Assembly: GCA_036396755.1 (NCBI GenBank)
Contig: DASWKG010000141.1
Location: 1-13,949, forward strand
DNA: 13,949 nucleotides
Direction of reading: 5' to 3'
Origin: DASWKG01 sp036396755
GTDB lineage: Bacteria > Actinomycetota > UBA4738 > CALAEC01
The notes below the pieces were generated by a model, which had not been told where the DNA came from, did no database searches, and saw only the letters and a list, made by a program, of their open reading frames with translations. A program made the translations under genes and the position numbers. Of this stretch, positions 6,133-12,899 are shown piece by piece. Positions within the stretch are counted from its first letter, which is position 1. Each line of letters opens with the position of its first letter.

Positions 6133-8340
6133 ATGAGCTCCGCGCCCGAGCCGATCGAGATCGAGGTCGAGGAGGTCCGCGACCCCTTCTCGCGAGCGGT
6201 CGCGATCGCCATCGTCGTCGCCACGCTCTCCGGCGCGATGGTGGGCTACGCGCAGAGCCGCGCGTCGCGCGCGTCGTCCTTCGCGAACGTCGACGCGCAG
6301 CAGTCGCTGGTCCGGGCGATGGGCGGGCTCGTCCGGGCCGACCAGGCGGCGCAGGTCGACTACCACACGTTCGCGCTCGCCGAGCTGCTCCGTCACGAGG
6401 CGGCAGACGTGCGCCAGCTGTCGTTCGCGCGCGACTCGCGGCTCCTCCGCCTCGAGCAGGCCCGGCTCGCCGAGCTGGCTCGGCGGACCCAGAGCCTCAC
6501 GTCGATCACCACCGACGGCGAGGATGGGCCCGAGCGGGACCCGATCTTCCCGTTCCGGTTCTTCAGCGACTCCCAGCTGAAGGCGGACCTGCTCTGGGCG
6601 CTGGCCGACGCCGCCAACGAGGAGGACGGCGCGTGGGAAGGGCGAGAGGCCAACTACACGGCCGTGCTGACGCTCTTCGCCGTCGCCGTCTACCTGCTCG
6701 GCCTCTCGCTGTCGCTCCGCATCCGCATCCGTCGGATGCTGGCGGCGGTCGGCATCGGGCTCATCGTGGTCGGCGGGGTCTGGGCGGTGTGGCTCGCCGT
6801 GCACACGCCGGCGCGCGCTCCGGCCGAGGCCGCCGAGGCCTTCGCCGACGGCCGACGGGCGCTGCTCCTCGCCACCGGGCCCGAGGGCTACCGTGAGGCG
6901 GAGTCACACTTCTCGCGGTCGATCGGGCTGCGCCCCACCTTCGCGCAGGCCTACGTCGAGCGGGCCGGCGCGAGGTTCCTGGCCGGCTCGCCGCAGAGCG
7001 TCTACTTCGGGAGCCTCAGCACGCCCGGGGCGACGCGCGCGGCGGTGACCGACCTGCGGACGGCGCTCGAGCTCGGGCTGGAGACCCGCGCGGTGCTCGG
7101 CGAGCTGGGCTTCGAGACGTTCCTCCTCGGGCTCCAGGAGAGCAACAGCACGCTCATCGAGGAGAGCGCGGGGTTCACGGCGCGGGCGATCGCGCTCGAC
7201 CCCACCGACCCGGTGCTCCGCTACAACCTCGGCGTGGCGAGGCTCGCGACCGGCGACGTGGCCGGGGCTCGGGAGGCCTACCGCGTGGGGGCCCTCTCCA
7301 CGATCTACGAGGATCCCGACCTCTCACCCGCCGCCGGCGAGGATCCGCCCCCGGGCGCGACCGGCCAGCTCGGCCAGCGGGCGCCCGAGCCCCAGGGGAA
7401 CCTCCCGCTGCAGCAGCAGTGGCTCTCGGGGGCCCTGACCGACCTCGAGCTGCTCGTCTCGCACCGGCCGGAGACCGCGGAGGTCGCCGCACAGCTGAAG
7501 GAGTACCTCGTGGGCAGCGTCTCGCGGGGGGAGCCGGGCATCGGCGAGGCGACCGAGGCCGGCACCGCCGAGGTGAACCTGTTCCCGGCCGAGGCGCAGT
7601 GGCGGGCGCTCCTCCCCGGGTTCGACCCCGAGGACGACCTCATCTCCCAGCAGTGGTACCTCGAGACCCCGCAGGGCTGGTCGGGGATCCCCGAGGTCTC
7701 GGGCGTGCGGACGCCCGGGCTCGACCGGCAGGACCGGGACTGGTTCCGGCTCGAGAGCCTCGTCACCTCGACCTTCCCCGCACGATGCCTCAGCGACGGC
7801 CGCTACCGGGTCGAGCTGTACGTCAACGGCCACCTGACCGCCACGGCCGAAGGCGAGGCCGCCTTCGGCAGCCCGCAGGCGACCGTGCTCCGCGACCTCA
7901 GCGTGGCCATGTGCCGGCCGCCGGGATGGGAGCCCCTGGAGGACCCCGTGGCCGGCTTCTTCGGCGGCGCGGTGGCGCCGGACCGGACCGCCGGGGCCTA
8001 CATCTTCCGGTTCCAGCATCCCGACCTGGTCGCGGGCCGCGACCCCACCGCCGCCGTCACCCCGAACTTCATCGACGTGTCGGTCGAGAACTTCGCCGAG
8101 CTGCTCCCCGACGGGGTGACGTTCGACTCGGAGCTCGAGGACCCGTACTTCATGGGCCTCGACGCTCCCGCGCAGGGGTACTACGCCTACCCCGGGGGCT
8201 ACGTGATCGGCGCCGCCGGGGTCGCCGAGGACGGCGCGGTGATCGTCGGGCTGGTCTTCGGGCCCGCGAAGGACTTCAACGAGGGAGGCGCCGCCCTCCA
8301 GCTGTTCGACTCGCTGACCGAGTACGCCCCCCTCGTCTAG
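6133..8340 (+). CDS. Hypothetical membrane protein with TPR-like region and novel C-terminal domain
   Basis: This is a 735-residue protein of unknown function. The N-terminal third repeats the plan of the upstream protein: an acidic tail, helix 1 (about 21-40), a ~135-residue charged loop, helix 2 (176-198), a very Arg-rich turn ('LRIRIRRML') and helix 3 (202-224). By the positive-inside rule everything after residue 225 should lie outside the cytoplasm. Residues about 232-270 and 345-388 look like tetratricopeptide repeats ('EAESHFSRSIGLRPTFAQAY', 'YNLGVARLATGDVAGAREAY'). A Pro/Gly-rich linker (395-425) leads to a ~250-residue C-terminal domain (485-735) that I do not recognise; it is rich in Tyr, Phe, Asp and Gly and has only two cysteines (552, 594), possibly a disulfide. 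GAGG at 6121-6124 is a weak ribosome site. The gene is surely translated with its upstream neighbour and ends 16 nt from the convergent collagen-like gene. Confidence 0.82.
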   Translation: MSSAPEPIEIEVEEVRDPFSRAVAIAIVVATLSGAMVGYAQSRASRASSFANVDAQQSLVRAMGGLVRADQAAQVDYHTFALAELLRHEAADVRQLSFARDSRLLRLEQARLAELARRTQSLTSITTDGEDGPERDPIFPFRFFSDSQLKADLLWALADAANEEDGAWEGREANYTAVLTLFAVAVYLLGLSLSLRIRIRRMLAAVGIGLIVVGGVWAVWLAVHTPARAPAEAAEAFADGRRALLLATGPEGYREAESHFSRSIGLRPTFAQAYVERAGARFLAGSPQSVYFGSLSTPGATRAAVTDLRTALELGLETRAVLGELGFETFLLGLQESNSTLIEESAGFTARAIALDPTDPVLRYNLGVARLATGDVAGAREAYRVGALSTIYEDPDLSPAAGEDPPPGATGQLGQRAPEPQGNLPLQQQWLSGALTDLELLVSHRPETAEVAAQLKEYLVGSVSRGEPGIGEATEAGTAEVNLFPAEAQWRALLPGFDPEDDLISQQWYLETPQGWSGIPEVSGVRTPGLDRQDRDWFRLESLVTSTFPARCLSDGRYRVELYVNGHLTATAEGEAAFGSPQATVLRDLSVAMCRPPGWEPLEDPVAGFFGGAVAPDRTAGAYIFRFQHPDLVAGRDPTAAVTPNFIDVSVENFAELLPDGVTFDSELEDPYFMGLDAPAQGYYAYPGGYVIGAAGVAEDGAVIVGLVFGPAKDFNEGGAALQLFDSLTEYAPLV

Positions 8341-8356
8341 GTCCTCGCCGGGGAAG

Positions 8357-8974
8357 CTACGGCGTCACGTCGGCGCAGGTCACCGTCACCTCGAGCGTCC
8401 ACGCGAAGTCCTCCGGCTGGGTCTCGAACGCCCGCACGAACCATCCGGTGGGGGAGGTGCTCCCCAGGGGGAACGGCGCGCTCGTGTTGATGGCCACGAC
8501 CGGGAGGATGTCGACGCTGCCGCCTCCGCCCAGCGCCACCTTCCCGGGCGGGCAGTCGACGATCACCGCCTTGGTGTCGTTGGGATTCCCGGCGCAGTCG
8601 GCCGGGTCGCACTCGGTGACCGTCTCGTAGCCGCTCACGCCGTCGGCGCCGTCCTGGCCGTCCTGGCCGTCCTGGCCGTCCTGGCCCTGCGGCCCCGGGT
8701 CACCCTGGGGTCCCTGGTCGCCCTGGGGGCCCTGCGGGCCCGGGGGCCCCTGGGGGCCGACGATCGCCCAGTCGACCGGGCTCTCGTTGGGCTTGCAGGC
8801 CTCGTCGGGCGCGACGATGCGGGTCTTGCCGTTCGTGTCGTGCACGCACGCGTGGATCTGTGTGGCGTCTCCTCCGTGCGCGGCCGCGACGGCGGCCGTG
8901 CCCGCGACGGCGAGCAGCGCCAGGCCGAGATGGGCCAGCCGGCGGGCCGGCCTCGTCGTTCCAGCAGCTTCCAT
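8357..8974 (-). CDS. Secreted collagen-like protein
   Basis: This is a 205-residue exported protein. Residues 12-32 are a hydrophobic signal sequence ending in an Ala-rich cleavage region. A short Cys-containing module (39-72, 'IHACVHDTNGKTRIVAP') precedes 15 uninterrupted Gly-X-Y triplets (73-117), which should form a short trimeric collagen-like rod. The first triplets are Pro/Gln-rich and the later ones are GQD repeats. A C-terminal domain (118-205) has 'VIVDCPPGKVALGGGGSVD', a conserved pattern I associate with secreted actinobacterial proteins, and ends '...WTLEVTVTCADVTP'. It probably supplies the trimer foot. The start is well supported: AGGAGG at 8979-8984 lies seven bases before the ATG. 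The metzincin gene ends 100 nt upstream on the same strand, so cotranscription is possible. No anchor motif is visible, so the protein may be released or held non-covalently. Its partner or role is unknown. Confidence 0.87.
   Translation of the reverse strand: MEAAGTTRPARRLAHLGLALLAVAGTAAVAAAHGGDATQIHACVHDTNGKTRIVAPDEACKPNESPVDWAIVGPQGPPGPQGPQGDQGPQGDPGPQGQDGQDGQDGQDGADGVSGYETVTECDPADCAGNPNDTKAVIVDCPPGKVALGGGGSVDILPVVAINTSAPFPLGSTSPTGWFVRAFETQPEDFAWTLEVTVTCADVTP
8648..8683 (-). repeat. Four perfect 9-bp repeats encoding Gln-Asp-Gly
   Basis: The 9-mer GCCGTCCTG (plus strand; CAGGACGGC on the coding strand) occurs four times without a mismatch. It encodes the GQD triplets of the collagen-like rod. 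Because the unit is nine bases, gain or loss of copies by slippage would lengthen or shorten the rod in frame. Confidence 0.9.
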
Positions 8975-9074
8975 GGGTCCTCCTCTCGGACGGTCGCGCG
9001 ATCATCCAACGCGACGCTTCGACTTCCCTTACACCTGCGCTCGCTCCTCCCCGCGCGGCGCGACGAGCCGGCCG

Positions 9075-12000
9075 TCAGTCCGCGCCGACCGTGACCAGAT
9101 CGCAGCCGATGAACACGAGGTGCTCCGGCCCGTACTCGCCCCGCACGCACGCCCGGACCTCCCCGGTGAGCCGGGACTCCTGCGTGCGGAAGTGGGCCAC
9201 CATGTCCGTGTCGCCGTCCCGGGAGGTCTCGTCGGAGCGCTCGATCGCGTCCTCGAGGTGCCCGCGGCCGTGCGCCTCCTTGGCGCCGCCCCCGGCCAGC
9301 ACCCACGCCTCGGGGCCGAACCGCAGGGTTCCGGGGTGCACGGCGCCCGCGTCGAACGCCGCCGGCAGGCCGTACTCCCCCGCCGAGGTCGTCAGGATCG
9401 CGACCGGGATCACGCCCTTGGACCCCGGGTTGACGGGGTTCGTGAAGCTTCCCGGCTTGATGTTGATCGCGACGGCCATCATGCAGTCCACCGAGAACGA
9501 CGCCTGCCCGCTGTTGTTCGCGGAGTCGGTCTCCTCGTCGTCCGCACGGTCCGGGGCAACCTCGCTCTCGAAGGTGAAGGTGGTGGGCCCGGGCCCGGCG
9601 CAGGCGACCTGGACCTCCTCGTCGACCGCGCGATCCTCGTCCAGGCCGAGCGCGGAGGCCGTGACGCTGCTCGTCGCCGGCGTCACCGATCCCCCCGAGG
9701 AGGACCGCGTCAGCCGCGCGTCCATCGGCGCGGCGGCGCCCCGGTTCGCGATCACCGAGCGGATGGTCACCGAGCGCGACTCCCCGGCCAGCATCTGGGA
9801 GGGCGGGTTCAGCACCTCGACCGACACGACCTCGAGGTCGGCCCGCGCCTTCACCAGCGTCTCCTCGCTCGCGGTGTCGTTCGCCGGCTCGAGGTCATCG
9901 GTCGCGGCGGATACTTCCGCCGCGTTCGTGACGGTGACGGGCCCGCCGGCATCGTGGACCAGCGCCCGGTCGACCAGCACGGTCACCAGGACCACGACCT
10001 CCTGCCCGGAGGTCATCGTCCCGAGGTCGCAGGTGAGCGTCCGGGACGGGGACTCGGCGCAGGGGACCGAGGTCGACTGCACGCTCGTCCCGGCCGGCAC
10101 CGTGTCGACCACCTGCACGTCCGAGGCATCCGTCGGGCCGTTGTTGCGCACCGTCACGGCGTAGTCGAGCGACTCGCCCGCGTACGCGGGATCGGGGTCG
10201 TCGGTCACCGAGACCTCGAGATCGGCGTCCGTCCTCTCGATCGTGAAGTCGGCGTTCGAGACGTCGAAGAAGACGTTCCCGAGCGCCCGCACCATCACCC
10301 GGGCCGCGTCGGTGTCCGCCGCGGGCATCGTGACCGGCTCGCTCCCGTCGTTCGGCGTCGAGGAGGCGAGCACGTGCGGGAACGTGGCCCCGCCGTCGGT
10401 GGAGAGGAGTATCTCGACCGAGGTGGTGCCGACCGGCATCAGCGAGGTGCCGGCGACGTTCCAGGTGACCGTCTGCGTGGAACCGGCCGCGTAGGTGACC
10501 GCGGTGTTCGGCGACGTGACGAGGAACGGGCCCGTCGCGGGCGCGAGGGCGACGGTGGTGTTCGCGCTGTTCACGCCGCCGCCCCCCGGGTGGCCGTCAC
10601 GAGCGGTCAGCCGGAACTGCATCGACCCCATGTAGACCGGGGTCGGGAGGAACTCGGAGTAGCAGTCGACGGTGTTCGCCGGCGCCGGCGGGCAGTCCGC
10701 CGTCTCGGCGTTCGTGTTGTTCGCGAGGATCTGCGCCATGTCCGGGAACACGCGGGTGGGGTCGGTCGTCGTGTGGTTCTCCCCCGGCGAGTCGTACGTG
10801 GCCGGCTCGTAGAGCGCCGCGTCCTGGGCCGTGCCGAACTGGCGGAAGAGCGGTCCGGTGGTCTTGATCGGGCTGATGAGGCCCACGGCCGAGCTGCCCG
10901 CGTTGTTCTGCTCCCACATGTAGGTGAGCGTGTCGCCGTCGGCGTCGGTGGCGCTCCCCGTCAGCGCGAACGGCGTCTGGTACGGGATCGTGTACATCGC
11001 CGGCGCCGCGACCGACGGGGCGCTGTTCCCGGTCGGGAGCACCTGCGATCCCTGGTTGTCGATCGAGCCGCCCTTCGCCGTCTCTCCCATGAACCCGGTG
11101 AGCCCGACGGGGTCGGTCAGGGTCAGCGGGCTGACGTTGACCATGGCGAGGGAGCCGCCGAAGGTCAGCTGGAAACCCGTGTCGCCCGGCGAGCCCGAGC
11201 CGCCGAAGCCGGCGACGCTCACCGTGGCGCCCGCGGGCAGGATCGGGGCGAGCGCCGCCTGGATCCCGGGCGCGGAGTAGGTGGTGCCCCTCGCGATCGG
11301 CGCGGAGGTGGACCCCTGGTAGGTGAGGGTGAACGACTCGCCGTCGGTGTCGAACCCCAGGAGCGAGGCGGTCTGCACCTCGTTGATCGCCGCCCGGCTG
11401 CTGGTCACGTAGGCGGTGATCTCGTCGAAGCTGCGCTGCGACCAGTAGGGATCCGAGTGGGCCTGGAGGTCGTCGGTGCCGCAGATGCCCGCGTAGGCCA
11501 TGATCGAGGATCCGCTCCCCGGCTCGACCGAGGTCCCCCCGTTGCGGTTGCCCCCGGAGCAGTTCGCCTGGTTCCCGTTGAACGTGTGGTTGCCCGCGTA
11601 CTGGTGACCCAGCTCGTGGGCCACGTAGTCGACGGCGAAGAAGTCGCCGACCGGGTTCGGGAGGCCCGTGCAGCCCTGCGCCTTGCTGTTCCCCCCCACA
11701 ACGGCGAGGCTGGCGATGCCGCCGCCCGCCTTCCCGAGGGCGATGTGCCCCACGTCGTAGTCGCTCGCGCCGACGAGCTGGCCGAGCACGATGCGGTTCC
11801 GGCTGAGGGTGCCGCTCCCGCAGGTGCTCAGCTGGGCCGTGGTGAAGCAGGCCGCGGCGCCGCAGGGCCCGTTGGCCTCCGTCGCCTCGGCCGCGGTGTC
11901 GAGGTTGGTGCGGTCGGTCTCGTCCACGAGGATCATCCGGATCGCCGTCTCGTCCTCGTAGATCTGGGTCACGCGGTTCACGAGCACCACCTTCGCCGCC

Positions 12001-12803
12001 GTCACGTTCTCCGGGCTGGTGCCGCCCGGATCGAAGTAGGTGGAGTAGGAGGGGTCGGTGACCAGCGCGAGGCGGTAGACGCGGAGCTGCGGGCCGGTCG
12101 CGGCGAGCGCCTCGGCGCCACGCTCCGGCCCCTCGCCACCGCGCGGCTCCCGGCGCGCGGCACGCTCGAGGCCCCGCTCGACGAGCGGGCCGTGCACGTT
12201 CTCGAGGTCCCGCCCGAAGTAGCTCACGTGGACGCTCTGGTCGAGGTGGTAGTAGGGATCGATGAACCACGACCCCCGGCTGCCTCGCACCGACGCGTGG
12301 AACCCGAGCGGAGTCAGGCTCAGGCGGACGGTGGCCGTCGGGTCGGTGATGCCCTCGCCGACGTAGGTGCGCATGTCGGGGTGACGCCGTGCGAGCCCCG
12401 GCTCCATCACGGGCGACTCCCAGACCGAGAACCGCTCGAGCTCTCCCGTGGGCGCCGGCAGCCCCACCTCGGCCGGGATCGCCTGCGCCGCGAGCTCGAG
12501 CGGGGCGGCGACGAGCGCACCTTCCATCCGGGCCCGATCAAGGGTGAACGCGCGGAAGCGGTCGACGGCCAGCCCCGCCGGGTGCCCGTCGCGAACCTCG
12601 GGGAGCGGACCGACCACCGGCGTCCATGGGCTCGCAGCCGGCGTGGTCGTGACGGCGGGCAGAGGTCGGGGCGATGGCGCGGACGCCGCCGAGGCGGCGG
12701 GGACCACGAGCGCCGACAGGATCGAGACCGAGAGCGACACGAGCGCGATCCGGCGGTTCCGTGGCCTGGAGCGGCGAGCGGGCGACAGCAGGGCGACTGA
12801 CAT
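9075..12803 (-). CDS. Secreted multidomain metzincin (reprolysin-like) metalloprotease
   Basis: This is a 1242-residue exported zinc endopeptidase. A signal peptide (about 17-42) precedes a ~200-residue propeptide-like region with 'YVGEGITDPTATVRLSLTPL' and 'WFIDPYYHLDQS'. The catalytic domain (about 240-480) carries 'HELGHQYAGNH' (His396, Glu397, His400, His406; 11586-11618) and the Met-turn 'SIMAYAGICG' (Met435), which place it among metzincins of reprolysin-like type. Then come an Ig/cadherin-like segment ('TGSATDADGDTLTYMWEQ', ~595-640), a 'FLVTSPNTAVTY...' beta domain (~760-855), a DUF11-type domain (~861-985), a CARDB-like domain (~987-1107) and a C-terminal 'INIKPGSF..GVIPVAILTT' module (~1113-1242) common in secreted bacterial proteins. 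The frame runs back to a TTG at 12881, but that codon lies in the -35 box. The ATG at 12803 has a strong ribosome site and directly precedes the signal peptide. Substrate unknown; the collagen-like gene lies downstream. Confidence 0.93.
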   Translation of the reverse strand: MSVALLSPARRSRPRNRRIALVSLSVSILSALVVPAASAASAPSPRPLPAVTTTPAASPWTPVVGPLPEVRDGHPAGLAVDRFRAFTLDRARMEGALVAAPLELAAQAIPAEVGLPAPTGELERFSVWESPVMEPGLARRHPDMRTYVGEGITDPTATVRLSLTPLGFHASVRGSRGSWFIDPYYHLDQSVHVSYFGRDLENVHGPLVERGLERAARREPRGGEGPERGAEALAATGPQLRVYRLALVTDPSYSTYFDPGGTSPENVTAAKVVLVNRVTQIYEDETAIRMILVDETDRTNLDTAAEATEANGPCGAAACFTTAQLSTCGSGTLSRNRIVLGQLVGASDYDVGHIALGKAGGGIASLAVVGGNSKAQGCTGLPNPVGDFFAVDYVAHELGHQYAGNHTFNGNQANCSGGNRNGGTSVEPGSGSSIMAYAGICGTDDLQAHSDPYWSQRSFDEITAYVTSSRAAINEVQTASLLGFDTDGESFTLTYQGSTSAPIARGTTYSAPGIQAALAPILPAGATVSVAGFGGSGSPGDTGFQLTFGGSLAMVNVSPLTLTDPVGLTGFMGETAKGGSIDNQGSQVLPTGNSAPSVAAPAMYTIPYQTPFALTGSATDADGDTLTYMWEQNNAGSSAVGLISPIKTTGPLFRQFGTAQDAALYEPATYDSPGENHTTTDPTRVFPDMAQILANNTNAETADCPPAPANTVDCYSEFLPTPVYMGSMQFRLTARDGHPGGGGVNSANTTVALAPATGPFLVTSPNTAVTYAAGSTQTVTWNVAGTSLMPVGTTSVEILLSTDGGATFPHVLASSTPNDGSEPVTMPAADTDAARVMVRALGNVFFDVSNADFTIERTDADLEVSVTDDPDPAYAGESLDYAVTVRNNGPTDASDVQVVDTVPAGTSVQSTSVPCAESPSRTLTCDLGTMTSGQEVVVLVTVLVDRALVHDAGGPVTVTNAAEVSAATDDLEPANDTASEETLVKARADLEVVSVEVLNPPSQMLAGESRSVTIRSVIANRGAAAPMDARLTRSSSGGSVTPATSSVTASALGLDEDRAVDEEVQVACAGPGPTTFTFESEVAPDRADDEETDSANNSGQASFSVDCMMAVAINIKPGSFTNPVNPGSKGVIPVAILTTSAGEYGLPAAFDAGAVHPGTLRFGPEAWVLAGGGAKEAHGRGHLEDAIERSDETSRDGDTDMVAHFRTQESRLTGEVRACVRGEYGPEHLVFIGCDLVTVGAD

Positions 12804-12807
12804 TCGG

Positions 12808-12814
12808 ACCTCCT
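12808..12814 (-). promoter_or_regulatory. Ribosome binding site fixing the metzincin start
   Basis: AGGAGGT on the minus strand lies four bases upstream of the ATG at 12803. It decides in favour of this ATG over the in-frame TTG at 12881, which has no such site. Confidence 0.85.
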
Positions 12815-12845
12815 GGAGATGGCGGGCGGACGCGGGCAGTGTGGT

Positions 12846-12860
12846 TGGTCTACTTGACCA
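12846..12860 (-). promoter_or_regulatory. Candidate operator over the metzincin -10
   Basis: On the minus strand the site reads TGGTC-aagta-GACCA, a perfect inverted repeat of 5-bp arms and 5-bp spacer. It covers the proposed -10 box (12852-12857), so a bound protein would exclude RNA polymerase. Its 5-5-5 design matches the palindrome before iclR, though the arm sequences differ. The regulator is unknown. Confidence 0.4.
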
Positions 12861-12881
12861 CCGGGCGCCGACCGGTGTCAA
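12852..12881 (-). promoter_or_regulatory. Candidate promoter of the metzincin gene
   Basis: A consensus -35 TTGACA (12876-12881, minus strand) is followed after 18 bp by TCAAGT (12852-12857), which matches four of six -10 bases. The implied leader is about 40 nt and contains the ribosome site at 12808-12814. A second inverted repeat, CACCGG (12859-12864) with CCGGTG (12872-12877), lies in the spacer. Confidence 0.5.
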
Positions 12882-12899
12882 GGCGGCTAGCAGCCGGCG

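Noticed and set aside
7419..8630. 403-codon plus-strand frame running from the TPR protein gene across the collagen-like gene
   Set aside because: It is a shadow of two convergent genes. Its translation is Arg/Pro-rich and shows no domain.
8975..9074. Possible ECF-type promoter (GGGAAG...CGTTGG, minus strand) before the collagen-like gene
   Set aside because: The spacing between the two elements is about 11 bp, too short for the known GGAAC-N15-17-GTT pattern, and the matches are poor.
8787..12800. Very long open frame (over 1300 codons) on the plus strand opposite the metzincin gene
   Set aside because: It is antisense to a gene with clear motifs and a ribosome site. Its translation is Arg/Gly/Val/Asp-rich without domains. 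Long antisense frames are expected at this GC content because stop codons are rare.
12778..12803. Twin-arginine (Tat) signal for the metzincin from 'RNRRIALVSL'
   Set aside because: The motif lacks the S/T before RR and the F-L pattern after it. Basic residues are generally frequent in signal peptides of high-GC bacteria, so Sec export is the simpler reading.
12883..12899. GC-rich imperfect stem (GGCT-GCT-AGCC core) after the acyl-CoA dehydrogenase stop as a terminator
   Set aside because: The stem is four perfect pairs plus an imperfect extension, with no T-run. The bases also abut the -35 of the next gene.
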